Positions 26,272 through 36,757 of a DNA stretch of 64,000 nucleotides are shown piece by piece. Within the stretch, counting starts at the first letter, position 1; every line of letters begins with the position of its first letter. Source of the DNA: Marvania coccoides (lineage: Eukaryota > Chlorophyta > Trebouxiophyceae > Chlorellales > Chlorellaceae); NCBI GenBank assembly GCA_963854735.1, contig OY978102.1, positions 1,054,001 through 1,118,000 of the forward strand. Reading direction: 5' to 3'. Position numbers and translations under genes: made by a program. The notes beneath the pieces were generated by a model. The model was not told where the DNA came from. It saw nothing but the letters and a program-made list of their open reading frames with translations, and made no database searches.

Positions 26272-27814
26272 TTACGGCCCCAAAAAAGGCTTTTTAGGCT
26301 TTTTATACCGATACCGGTTGCCCCACCGCCGTATCTGTGGCGGTGGAGGAGAAGGCGGGGGCGGAGGAGAAGGGGAGCGATTTTTTTTGCGCTTGTAGCG
26401 ACTTGATTGTTTGTGAGGGGGCGGCGGTGTTTGGGTAGTCTGTTCTTTTTCTTCCTCATCGTCGGATTCCTCTTCAACGCTGGGCGGCGGCGAGGAAGGG
26501 ACCTTTTTATACCTGTAGCGATTCTTTGGAGGAGGGGAGTGATGAAGGTTGTCGTCATCATCGTCGCTGTCTTCTTCTTCAATGACTGGCGGCGGCGGAC
26601 TGGGCAGCACATCCTCGTCATCAATCTTGACGCTGGGGGGTGGCGGGCTAGGCACAATAGAATTTTCCTCTTCAACAACAGGCGGTGGGGGGCTCGGCAG
26701 TGGGCCCTCCTTAACTGCAGGCGGTGGAGGGCTTGGCAGCTGCAGCGGGTCTCCTTCAGGCAGATACATAACAATATTGCGATGAGTTGGACTGTGGATA
26801 ATCAATTAAGTGATTTATCAAATAATCAATTATCGTGATTTGTTATTTAAAAATGAACTTTGTATACCTGGCGGCGGGGGCGAGGGATCTGCGGGCGGCG
26901 GCGGAGTGCATTTGCTGCAACCTTCAGGAATCGGGACCACGATCTCAAACGAGCAGGGAGAAGTCTCAGTAATGCTCATGTCTTTCACCATGGTAATCGC
27001 TGCGTCTTCGACGCTGGGCTCCACCCGATTGGCGCTCCCACAGATATATTTAATGGTGGCCTGCCGAGGCGTCCCTGCAGAGCATTTGAGACCAGATGGG
27101 TCTTGCAGGGGGTTTCCGCTCGCATCAGGCGCAGGTATTGCGTGGGTGTTGTTGCAGCGGTCGCACAGCGCGGGCCGGGGGTTCTTTGTTCTGTCGAAAA
27201 GATCGGCGGCGGCACCGGCTGCTGAAGTGTAGACCTCCACTGCCCAGGGGGCTTCACCAGGGGAGATTGTGGCGCGTGCAGTCGCGGTGGCATCCGCATC
27301 GAACCCGCCGATGAAGTATCTAAAGGGAAAAGATGGAGGCGATGTGATTTTTTTAAGCAAAAGGCCCAGATTGATGGCATAGAATGCGTGCTCACATGTC
27401 TTTCGTGGTGCTTGGGCTGATGTATGTGAACAAGACGGCGCTCTACAGAAATGGCAGGTGTGGATTAGATTTGTATTCTGACTGTCGCGACCCGATCGGG
27501 TCCCGGGAGGTGAGCGTGCAGCTTACCAGGTATTCGATCGTCCAGTCTGCCAGCACGCCCGGCATTGCCTGTGAAGTGATTTCAGACGCATAAATTGCTC
27601 CGTGGGCCTCATTAGGCCCAGGCTGCAGGGGTTCCGTAAAACAAGTGGCATCCTGCTTGAGCTCACGCGCGGCGTCGGCTGCAAGACCCAATTGAAAAAA
27701 CCAGTTAGTTGGGAATACGTATGATGGGAGAGAGAAGATGATTCTTGAGGACCAACCTCGCGGGAGTAAGCAGGACGCCAAGATCAATGCGATGGCAGCA
27801 GTGAGGGGCCTCAT
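26272..27814 (-). CDS. Secreted MRH-like lectin domain plus SPPPP-repeat proline-rich protein
   Basis: Exons 27757-27814, 27527-27678, 27396-27442, 26868-27319, 26272-26753; 396 aa. The protein starts with a clear signal peptide (TAAIALILASCLLPRADA). A globular region of ~215 residues follows. Its end resembles a mannose-6-phosphate-receptor homology domain: GLKCSAGTPRQATIKYICG, then ETSPCSFEIVV and a final Cys, keeping the Arg and Glu that contact sugar in MRH proteins, with Phe for the usual Tyr. The C-terminal ~180 residues are [11 protein letters not shown] blocks alternating with acidic runs and basic RYRYKK clusters, as in algal hydroxyproline-rich wall proteins. Function is inferred as an extracellular matrix protein, possibly glycan-binding. 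Upstream in-frame ATGs exist (27865), but 27814 gives the best signal peptide. The MRH assignment is by motif only. Confidence 0.7.
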
Positions 27815-28241
27815 CCTTCGAGGAATCGCTAAAATGGGGCCATGTATACGGTTTATATGATACATCAGTGCAACCGATGCGCAATTTGGTAGAGTCCAGC
27901 TCGCGATACTATTACACGACCCCCAGAACCCGACATATATAGTTTTCTTTTTTGTATGTGCCTAGCTTGGCCACTGCAAACAGTAGCTAAAAGGGGAATG
28001 AGCGAGAAAGAGGAGACCCCGCGTGCTGTGGCTATCCCTTAGCTCGGAGGATTCAGAAGGGATGAAAGGCAACGTCTTCACAATTGGCGTTTTTTTTTTT
28101 TTTTTATGGCTCCCGAGACCGGTCTCACCGAGCGAAAAGCTGCTCTTAAAAAAATGATTCGTTTCGATTGCGATGCGCGTATATCAAGGTTTATCAGCGT
28201 TATGAAATCGAGAGCTCAAGGTGAAAAAATCAAAAGCAAAG
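27815..28241. other. Intergenic: JMJD6 3' end and promoter of the MRH/proline-rich gene
   Basis: Contains a T-run (28090-28106) followed by a short plus-strand frame starting at 28106 that runs into the antisense of JMJD6. The frame has no recognisable domain. The last part before 27814 should contain the promoter of the MRH/proline-rich gene. Confidence 0.45.
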
Positions 28242-29682
28242 TTATCTCCGCTTCTGCCGCTTGTTCCCTTCTTCCCGCCGTCGCTGCTCCGCCTCGTCTT
28301 CGCTATCGCTTTCACTGTCGCTGCTGCTGCTAGAAGAGCTTGAAGAAGAGGAGGAGGACACGACCTCTCCTTTTCCACCCCCAGCCGCATCGATCGCCGC
28401 AGCCACCTGCGCCAGATCTTTCCTCTTTTCTCTCAGCACCGCCAGCCACTTGCCGCTCATTTTGGGCCGTCCCTTGCGGCAGTGCCGCCACACCTCCGCA
28501 AAGTTTGCGGTGCTGCAGAAGTTGTGGGTCACTGCCACTGCCATTTCGAGATTCAGCACGCAGTGCCACCACCTGCAAAAAAACTCAGAAAACAAAACAA
28601 ATCGTCAATTTGCAATTTAAAAAATATGGATTTATACAATCGCGTAATGGTTCTTCTCAAATTCGACACAATTACGGTTAGTACTTGCCCTGGGGGCACA
28701 TAAATTGTCTCGCCCGGCTGCTGCACCACATCTATCGGCCGGGGACCCATCCAGTCCGCGCTCTGCGTGCGCGGCCAAACCTTTGTGAACCACGAAGCCG
28801 CCTCCCTCTCCACCCCCGCCGGCCGCACCGCTGCCCTGTCGGCACTCGGCGGAAACAAAGCCCACCGCTTTCTACCAGAAACCAAAGCGTTCCAGGCAGC
28901 GGTGGCTAGCGGATCGATATGAATGCTGGTGCCGCTGCGTGCGGGGCCGATGACCAGCCAGCGGTAGGGCGGGCGGCGGCGCTCCCCCGCCATTTTCAGC
29001 AAATCTTCCGAAAAGATGGCAGGCGTTGAGTAGTCCCTGGCCAGGTCCCTGCTGCCCTCACGGTCACCAAAGGTGCTGTCGAAGATGTAGAGCGGGGAGT
29101 CGTCGACCGCTCCGTGCTGCGCGTGCTGTGCATAGCGAAGAAAGTGTTTTAATTTCAGCCGCACAGCGTACCCGTCGTCGTCGCTGCCCACTTTGAATTT
29201 GTGCTGGCTGTAATTTTTCAGGAGGGCCTCTTCCGTCCAGGCGCCGCTCTGCGCGGCTGGCCAAGGGTCGCAGCAGTGCGTGAGAACGACTGGAAGGCCA
29301 GGGCTCTCAAAGCGCTCGACAAACTCTTCAAAAGTTAATGTGCGAGCGTCCACGCGGGGGAGGGTGTCGTGCAGGTGGTCTGTAGAGAGCAATAGGTTGC
29401 TTTGTGCGTAGGCGTGTTGTCGCCATTCACCTTTGCTCACCGAGAGCTCGGAGCGGGCGAGGCGTTTGGCCCGGCGGATCTTCTTCTGGAGCCTCCTGCA
29501 GAAAAACATGTTGCGATGTTGATTCATAAGGTTCGAGGACTCGTGGAGAGCATGATGAAGAGGTTTTGAAAGAAAATATTGCAAACTCACTCTTCCTCAA
29601 TTGCATCGAATTTTTCATATTCTCTGTGGCGGCACAGGGGTTTCGCGGAGGCTGCAGCCACCGGATGACCCCCCGTACACAT
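28242..29682 (-). CDS. JMJD6: JMJD6-type JmjC dioxygenase (bifunctional arginine demethylase / lysyl hydroxylase family)
   Basis: Exons 29591-29682, 28689-29495, 28242-28572; 409 aa. It is an Fe(II)/2-oxoglutarate oxygenase of the JMJD6 family, nuclear, acting on splicing factors and histones in animals. The diagnostic order is present: an N-terminal basic KKIRRAKRLARSEL, then LTFEEFVERFESP, DDSPLYIFDSTFGD, RRPPYRWLVIGPARSGT, HIDPLATAAWNAL (His and Asp iron ligands), WWHCVLNLEM (distal His) and a C-terminal polyserine tract with acidic and KR-rich tail. Even the polyserine segment is shared with animal JMJD6. Intron 2 uses a GC donor (AGG|GCAAGT), which rebuilds the conserved PPGWWH. The start at 29682 is the nearest ATG; an ATG at 29781 is possible. 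Confidence 0.93.
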
Positions 29683-29894
29683 TTTTCTAACCAAAAAAGG
29701 CGAATTGACGCCAAATTCGGCGCTTCTATTTCGAACAATTTTGAGTTGTCTTTGCCTCCTGCCCTCCCGCTCGCTCGGCATAACGAATTAAAAATACGTA
29801 TTATTTCATCTGTTCGCTGTGGTGTTGCGTGTTTCTTACAACATACCTTTTCCATTCGCTCTGTCACATTACGGTTTGGAATTTTGAGATTGCA

Positions 29895-30434
29895 ATGGGA
29901 AAACGCCACTTTGCCAGAGAGCAGTCAGCCAACGGAGGCCCGCCAATTAACGCAGCGGGGGCCTCATCCGGCGCGGTCGCGGGCGACGTCGCCATCCCTC
30001 AACGAGTGGAACGTCTCGGCGGTGCCTTTGTCGATTCGCCGCTGGAACTGCCTTACGTATACTCCGGCTTTTTGAGCCACATCCCCGCCACCATCATGGT
30101 CTCCACCGCCACCTCCAGCAACTTCGTCAACCAAAACTTTGTCCAGCGCTACAACCAAGCGAAATCCAACGCTGACGCTGTGTTCACTATGGACACGTTT
30201 GGAGCCCTCACGCCCGTCGATTTCGCGCTTAAACAAGCCCACATTTCCATCGATGCGTACGCCGACAACCTCGACTTTGATGTGATTCCTATGCACGAGG
30301 AGCTGGACGTTATTCTGGGCATGCCATGGTGCAAAAGTGTGGGAGCGGTGATGCATTTTGGGGAGCAGCAGAGCATCTCGATCAAGCTGCCCAACGGGGA
30401 GGAGCTGCAGCTGGTGAAGAATCTCACGCAATGA
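29895..30434 (+). CDS. Retropepsin-like protein with lost catalytic motif (retroelement-derived, probably domesticated)
   Basis: A single-exon frame of 179 aa. Residues ~50-175 follow the RVP_2/gag-aspartyl protease layout seen in Ty3-type retroelements and their domesticated relatives: a strand ending in SSNFVNQNFV where the active-site loop sits, then VDFALK...VIPMHEELDVILGMPWCKS, the LG-[MV]-x-W flap/psi-loop signature, and a closing hydrophobic strand. The catalytic Asp-Ser/Thr-Gly-Ala tetrad is replaced by Ser-Thr-Ala-Thr (residues 70-73), so aspartic protease activity is not expected. There is no flanking reverse transcriptase, integrase, Gag knuckle or LTR. The frame is intact, so it may be a domesticated host gene. 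It is head-to-head with JMJD6, 212 bp apart. A TGTAA lies at 30780-30784. Confidence 0.65.
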   Translation: MGKRHFAREQSANGGPPINAAGASSGAVAGDVAIPQRVERLGGAFVDSPLELPYVYSGFLSHIPATIMVSTATSSNFVNQNFVQRYNQAKSNADAVFTMDTFGALTPVDFALKQAHISIDAYADNLDFDVIPMHEELDVILGMPWCKSVGAVMHFGEQQSISIKLPNGEELQLVKNLTQ

Positions 30435-31439
30435 AGAGCCCCGTTCGGTGCTGTATCGCCTTCGTCTTCGTAGGTGTCCTTTGTTTGGAACGTTGGGAGA
30501 TAAAAACCTGTGCTCGTTTTTATTGTTTTTTTTCCCCTTAACAAGTGTATTTTGACTTACCATATGAACTTGATACATGTATTTCTTTCGTTCTGGTTTT
30601 CATTTTCTGTATTCTAGCTACGCTTGAGCAGGCACATTCGCCTGCTTTCGAGTTTGAGAAAATAACAAACCTTTATTTGCGGGGCTAAAGTTTTCCAGCT
30701 CGTCTATTTTTTACACGTACAGCAATCGATGCTTGTTCTTTAGTTTATACAAAAATCAGTTATCGAACGATTGTAGCTTTGTAAGCCTAATTAGGGATCC
30801 CCACCAGCGACAACAATAAGGATTTTCGACGCCAGCATGACTTTCTTTATCACCTTAAGAAGCAACCAGCAAGGTTTGGGAGACGGTAATAGTGGTGGAA
30901 TCGCCCTAAAGTCCTGCGATTAAAGCTACAGCCCTCCATGCGATCACCTGGAGAGTTAGAGCGCTGCCAGCGGCGGGCTCTGCATTGCAAATGGATATTG
31001 GATCCGCTAACGCGATGTGACTGTTCTAAAACTTGGCTGTAGCTTTCCCATTCCTACCTAAAGGCGCAAAATGCGGAGAGGCAGGCTTCAGGAGAAGCAT
31101 GGAGAGCAGCAACGGAAGAAATTTTGCCCCACTCGATTTCAATTTATTAATGCTAATTTCAAAATTAAATAAATCATTCTCCAAGTTGGAACATCACGTC
31201 GCTGTCATGATGGAGCGAGAGCGAGGGAAATAATCGCGGGGGGGTGGATAAACCAATTTCGAAGCATCCCCCCCGACCATCTCCGCTTTTTAATCGTTCA
31301 ATGATTTCGTTAAACTGGATTTCTGAGCCGGATAAAAAATAATCAGCGAGCATGGAGTCGCCCTTGCATTTTTCTACCTCGACGAGTCCTCAATCAACAG
31401 ACAGCAGCAGCAGCAACTCCGCGTTGAATTCGTGAAATC
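30435..31439. other. Intergenic stretch with short frames, no gene confirmed
   Basis: Follows the retropepsin-like gene. Short frames occur at 30838-30922 and 31100-31233; the second contains KLNKSFSKLEHHVAVMMERE, which could form a helix, but I cannot link it by splicing to the coding-like segment downstream. It is treated as non-coding or unresolved. Confidence 0.4.
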
Positions 31440-31804
31440 AGCTGCGTCGGAGCTGGAATCGATGCTGCAAGCTCAGACAGCGACACGGAGTGGTTCTGGG
31501 CGCCGGTAACGGGCGAAATAGAAGAAGAGGCCGTCGGCGGTTCACAAGTAGACCTGCAGGACGAGCTTGAGCACGGCATTCCCTTCGCCCACCACTGCAG
31601 CCGCAGCCGCTTCTTAAGTTTCTCCTACCATTCTCGCGTATCGGCCGCCTTCGGCCGCTACTCCTGAAGTGCCCTCCTACGCAGAGTTTCCACCTCTGCC
31701 TTGCGCTGCTGACCTGCCGCCGCCCTTTTTGAGCCCCGATCCCTCGACCGGCAGCGGAAGCTACGTAGGCAGCGGCCAAGACATGGCGCTGCTGCTGGAT
31801 TAAT
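31440..31804 (+). CDS. Possible 3' exon(s) of an unknown gene or a decayed gene
   Basis: After an acceptor-like GAAATCAG (31433-31440), one frame encodes an acidic stretch (SSDSDTEWFWAPVTGEIEEE, then VDLQDELEHGIPF) to about 31615. From about 31618 a different frame encodes a Pro/Ser-rich end (VPSYAEFPPLPCAADLPPP, then GSYVGSGQDMALLLD) with a TAA at 31801-31803. Both segments look coding, but they are in different frames and I see no clean intron between them. Either a small intron escaped me or this is a frameshifted relic. The acidic, aromatic and proline-rich make-up recalls transcription-factor C-termini, but no domain can be named. Confidence 0.25.
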
Positions 31805-32158
31805 TAATAGACTTTAGTCTCTTTGTGCATTGTCTCTCGCGGTCTTCGCTTGCTGATGCATGCCTTTGCTGCTCCAGAATTCTTATGCTTAGAAACTCTC
31901 CTTTTAATAATTCGCATTTTGTCTTCCTTTGTCTATTTTATACTCTTGTCCCGCCTGCCTGCCTGCAGCTGCCCAGGCCCATTGCCGCGTCTCCTCTAAT
32001 TAACCTTGCTTTCGATTGGAATGTAAACACACATAACTGCAGCCGTAACGGTACGTCTCTACGAAACTTGAGGCTCTCTCGGGTGTTTCTTCCTCTGACA
32101 AATTCTCACCAAAACAACTCAAATAAATAATATTTATGTTGTACACAATCTGCTGCAT
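31805..32158. other. Intergenic, nothing recognised
   Basis: AT- and T-rich 354 bp before the 3' end of the riboflavin synthase gene; it probably includes that gene's 3' UTR. Confidence 0.5.
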
Positions 32159-33316
32159 TTATCTTGCAGCGCTCGTTGCCATCTGCTCCATATATCTCGC
32201 CACCACCCGCTCCACCGTGTTGACTATGGCCTGCGTCTGCGCCTCTGCCTCGATGTTGACGACGTCGCCAACGTCCTTCAGGCCCAGCACAGTCACCCTG
32301 CAATGACGGAGGACGAAAGGGTGAAAAATTATGACTTCGTTACTTCCATACTGATACGTTTGAGCCCCAAAACGAAAGTTCAAACCTACTACTCTGTGTG
32401 GCGAGAAGAGCAGCCTAGTTTGCACTAAACTTATACGCCCCCCATCCTCCTTACCTGAGGGTTTCTGGGATGAGATACACGCTGAACGTCTTGTCTGTCA
32501 CTTCTCCCACAGTCAGGCTGCACCCGTCCACCGCCACAAAGCCCTTTGGCAGCACATACTTTATCCAAGCGGGGTTCTGCAACTCAAACTCAAGACGAAC
32601 GTTTTCGTCGGTGCGGCGGGCGCCCACAATGGTGGCGGTAGTATGCACGTGGCCAGAAACCGTGTGCCCCCCGATCTCGTCGCCTACCTGAATTAAAAAA
32701 AACGCAATAAGAAATGAAAATGAGAAGGGGGGGGGGAACTGAACATAATCAAACAGTGCAAAATGAAGGAGTCATAACGCAATGCAAAGATAAATACGAG
32801 CAGAAAAAGAGTTGCAAGAGCAAATTCATCATATCATCTCACTTTTGCTGAGCGTTCAAAATTGACGGTGGACCCTTCACACAGCCCCCCCAAGTTGGTC
32901 ACCCGCAGGGTCTCTGCAATGACGTCAAACCGCAGGCAGTCCCCATCCTGCGCCACCACCGTCAAGCAGGTGCCGTTGATGGCCACGCTGGCCCCGATTT
33001 TGACGCCGGCAGCGGCGCCCTCGGGCAGCAGAATTTCAAAGGAACGAGACTCTGGGCGGCGGTCAATGGCGCGGACCTGCGCCTTGCCTTGCACTATGCC
33101 TGTAGAGGGTGTTGGACGCTTGAAAATTGCGGGTTTCCTGATGAATTGTGTGGCCTGACGGCAGTTGAGGGCGCCCCACTTGCCTGTGAAAAGGTTTTGG
33201 ATGGAGAGGCGCTGCCCGCGACACCGGGGGTTGAGGACTGTTCGGGGCTTGAATTGGGCGTGCGTGGTGCCCAGCTGCGTCCGCAACGAAACGCTCAGCC
33301 GCGGTTGTGTGATCAT
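32159..33316 (-). CDS. ribE: Riboflavin synthase alpha chain, plastid
   Basis: Exons 33184-33316, 32843-33099, 32455-32687, 32159-32297; 253 aa. It dismutates two 6,7-dimethyl-8-ribityllumazine molecules to riboflavin and the pyrimidinedione, the last step of vitamin B2 synthesis. Two lumazine-binding repeats are visible: one starting FTGIVQGKAQV with INGTCLTVV, the second with GDEIGGHTVSGHVH and VDGCSLTVGEV. About 40 basic, acid-poor residues precede the first repeat, fitting a plastid transit peptide. Intron 1 needs a GC donor (CAG|GCAAGT) and restores the invariant FTGIVQG across the junction, which is strong support for the model. The gene is head-to-head with Cdh1/CCS52. Confidence 0.94.
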
Positions 33317-33941
33317 TTATATTGATAAAAATGGTTATTTTAGGACGCGCCCGCTGCTGGAAACAATTAAGATCGATCTCGGGAATGTGTTTAATAGTTT
33401 GGCTTCGTGTAAATGCGAGCGTGCGCAAGTGGGTCCTTCGGAAAACTTCTTTTTTTCGTCGCTGCGCGCTTAAACTGTAGACTGAGCTTGAAATGGCCCT
33501 GGCTCATCACATTTCATTCACTTCTCAGTAGTTTTAAGCCTACACTGTCGGCCTGTCTGGACCGAGCGGCCCCGATTCCGAGAAACGGTAGCGACAGACG
33601 AGATCTCGATTATTTTAGCGTGCACAGCTGCAGCGCTCGCCATCTCGAGCGAATAAATAGGGTGCGTTGATACAAGGCGCGCCGATGCTGCTGCACCCAT
33701 TGCAGGCAACGGTAAAATACGAATTGCGGGCCAACGAGATCCCAATTGTTGCTGGCTTTCGGCGTGCGATTCGCTGGATCCTTACACTTGCGGCTGCCAC
33801 ATCACGTTGCTATTGTCGCACCGCCGGCGCTTGACTTGGAAGGAGGCAACCCTCACGCCAGGAATATATAATCCTCACTTTACATTTTTCCCTTGCTCGT
33901 GCAGAAGCAGCGTTCTTTCTCTCGAGACGGAAGCGCGTGCG
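33317..33941. promoter_or_regulatory. Shared upstream region of riboflavin synthase (-) and Cdh1/CCS52 (+)
   Basis: A 625-bp head-to-head interval presumably holding both promoters. No conserved element was recognised. In-frame codons continue upstream of the Cdh1 ATG to 33807 but contain no homology to the family. Confidence 0.35.
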
Positions 33942-35761
33942 ATGGACACGCCTAGCGCCAGCGGCGGTGGTCCCCCGCAGTTCACCCTCCCTTTCGGCGA
34001 CAGCGGCACCATATCCCTCCCTGCCACCGCCAGCAACGCCACCGCCCCCTTTCGCAGCCCCCGCAGCCGCATCACCTACTCTGACCGCTTCATCCCCTCC
34101 CGCGCCGTCTCCTCCCGCCTGGACTACTCCGTTTTAGAGCGGGAGTTGGCTGCCTCGGAGGCCCCTCGCCGGGCGGCAGACAAAGAGGACTCTGCTGGCG
34201 GCGCATACAACATGCTGCTGCGCAGCGAGCTGTTGGGGTGCGGCCCCATGTCCACCTCTCCAGAAAAACCGCCCCCAGGGTCGTCCCTTCACTCCTCCCC
34301 CACCCGCAGCCCGGCCAGAAATCTGTTCCGATACAAAGCAGGCACGCCCGATACCTCCACAGCAGGGGCCCCCACGCAGTCTCCCTACTCCCGGGGGCTC
34401 ATGCCAGGTGACGACGGGCCCTCGTCCGCAGCGCTAGCCTCCTCGGATCGCGCCGCCCGCCGCATCCCGAGGGCGCCCTTCAAAGTCTTGGACGCGCCGG
34501 CGCTAGCGGACGATTTTTACCTCAACCTGGTGGATTGGTCGGCGCAAAACGTGCTCGCGGTGGGGCTGGGCTCGTGCGTATACCTCTGGAGCGCCTGCAC
34601 CAGCAAGGTCACTCGGCTCGTAGACTTCGGCGGCGAATTTTCAGTGTGTTCGGTGGCCTGGAGCCAGCGCGGGACCTACCTGAGCGTGGGCAACGAACAT
34701 GGCGACGTGCAGATCTGGGACCCTGTGAAATGCAAGAAAGTACGCAGCATGGCAGGGCACAAGCAGCGGGTGGGGTGCATGTCGTGGAACCACCATTTGC
34801 TAGCTACAGGCTCCCGGGACCGCGGGATCCTGCTGCGGGACGTGAGGGCGCCGGAGCCCTTTACCACGAAGCTGAACGCCCACCGCTCGGAGGTCTGTGG
34901 ACTGAAATGGTCGCCAGATGACCGGGAGTTAGCTTCCGGCGGGAACGACAACCTGCTGCTCATCTGGTCGCCGTCCGCGTCCAGCACCGCGCCCGTGCAG
35001 CGGTTTGCGGCACACCAGGCGGCGGTGAAGGCGATTGCGTGGAGTCCGCACCAGCATGGGCTGGTGGCGAGCGGGGGCGGCACGGCTGACCGCTGTATCA
35101 AGTTTTGGAACACCAGCACGGGGCAGGCCTTGCAGAGCGTGGACACCGGCTCGCAGGCAAGTTATATATTGAGCTGTTTCTTTGAATTGAAATGGTTTGT
35201 TCTATCCTTATTGATGCAATTTCGGGGGGACTTCTTCAATCTGTTTTCCGCTTTAAAATTGCACTCGGATACAGTCGCTACCGTGTTTATTCCATTTCCA
35301 TGGGAAACTTAATCAAAACCTTACATACATCATTATTTTGCAGGTGTGCAACCTTTCTTGGTCCAAAAACGTCAACGAGCTAGTGTCCACGCACGGCTAC
35401 TCCCAGAACCAGATCGTGGTGTGGAAGTACCCAGGGATGCACAAATTGGCGACCCTCACCGGCCACACCATGCGCGTGCTGGTATGTGGCCGAAGGAAGA
35501 CAGAAAGAACAATGCCGATTTTTTAATTTCTACATTTCCCTTGATTTTATAGTAAAAATAGAGCTCTACGACTCGATTATAACTTAAACTGTATTCCAAT
35601 ACATTTTGCAGTACCTCGCGGTGTCTCCAGATGGGCAGACCATCGTCAGCGGCGCCGGCGACGAAACGCTGCGCTTCTGGAACGTTTTCCCGGGGCCCAA
35701 GCCGCAGGGCGGGGCTGGCGAGGTGGGGGTGGGGTCCATGTCCAGGACCGTCATCCGATGA
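33942..35761 (+). CDS. Cdh1/CCS52 (Fizzy-related) APC/C activator
   Basis: Exons 33942-35156, 35344-35481, 35612-35761; 500 aa. It is a WD40 co-activator that brings D-box and KEN-box substrates to the anaphase-promoting complex in late mitosis and G1. The C-box (DRFIPSR, residues 48-54) is present, as are the [20 protein letters not shown] entry to the propeller, repeated WD40 blades ([15 protein letters not shown], [24 protein letters not shown]) and the C-terminal Ile-Arg tail that docks on APC3. The DAP-DDFYLNL segment fits Fizzy-related rather than Cdc20. Serine/proline sites in the N-terminal 180 residues would suit CDK control. Intron 1 has a GC donor (CAG|GCAAGT). TGTAA at 36108-36112 may be the poly(A) signal. 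Confidence 0.94.
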
Positions 35762-36757
35762 TTGATTTGATGAGCGATTTTATGCAAGCACCCAACGAAA
35801 ATAATAGTTATCACGACGCCCACGAATGAATAAAACAATCAATATAATTATTCAATTTGATTAATGGGTAGTTGGAAGGCAGGATTAAGCTTACCCTTTC
35901 TCTTCCCCGCCTCGTCCGTCTTGACTACCTCAGCTCACCCTTCCTCGCGCAAAATATTGAATTCATTGACCCCTTGTTTACGTTTTTTATTTCGACTGAT
36001 TATTTTGACCAACTACTTTACCAACTACCTCTGCAGCGTGCTTTGATTCTCCTCCCTCGTGTACCACTTCCCTCCACTCTTTACGGCTTATGCTCTCTTC
36101 TTCCTCTTGTAAGACATTAGAATTACATCACAGACAGGGATGAGTCGGCAGGAATTAGGGCGCAGGAATTCGATCTGATCGAGATCTCCGCCAAAATACG
36201 CGCAAATTTGCTTTTTAGTTTCAAAACTAAAGCGCGGCGAAAATTCCGGCATTATTATTTTATTTTTATTTTAAGCGTGCATTCGACTTTTTTTCTTCAA
36301 ATTTGGTGTGGATTGGCAACTATATACATTGAACGTAACGTTCCAGCGCTGCCTCGCAATTTGCTTGCTTGCTATACCTAGAACTTATCTCGATGATTTT
36401 CCTCTTCACTTCTTGTTTTTTGCAATCATTTCGTCGGTTTAGATCATCGCATTTTTCCGGGCTACTTGCGAGCCGCAGAGTATAGTTTGTATGTTCTCCC
36501 CTACATTTCTCTCCAAAAAAAAAACAAAAAAAAACACAGATTTCAGCGGACATCGCTTAGCAAGGGCCGCAAGGTGTTAATCAATCACTTGCAGTCGACC
36601 TAGCTCGAGATTTTTGAAAAAATAATTACCCTTTGGACTGCTCGTCAATTGATCAAACATCGTACATCAGTATCAGCCGCGGCACCGACCTTCTTCTTCT
36701 ATACATGTCCATGACCTAAAGAAAGAAATCATTAAGTTTCTCGTTTTCTAATCGAAA
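35762..36757. other. Intergenic, no gene recognised
   Basis: AT-rich 996 bp between Cdh1/CCS52 and the membrane-protein gene. The first ~350 bp are pyrimidine-rich 3' UTR-like sequence. The remainder should contain the promoter of the next gene. No coding frame is supported. Confidence 0.55.

Noticed and set aside
28106..28333. 75-codon plus-strand frame starting MAPETGLTERKAALKK
   Set aside because: It follows a T-run, overlaps the antisense of JMJD6 and ends in Cys/Arg low-complexity; no homology was recognised.
29895..30434. Active retrotransposon
   Set aside because: There is no LTR, reverse transcriptase, RNase H or integrase within reach, and the protease active site is lost.
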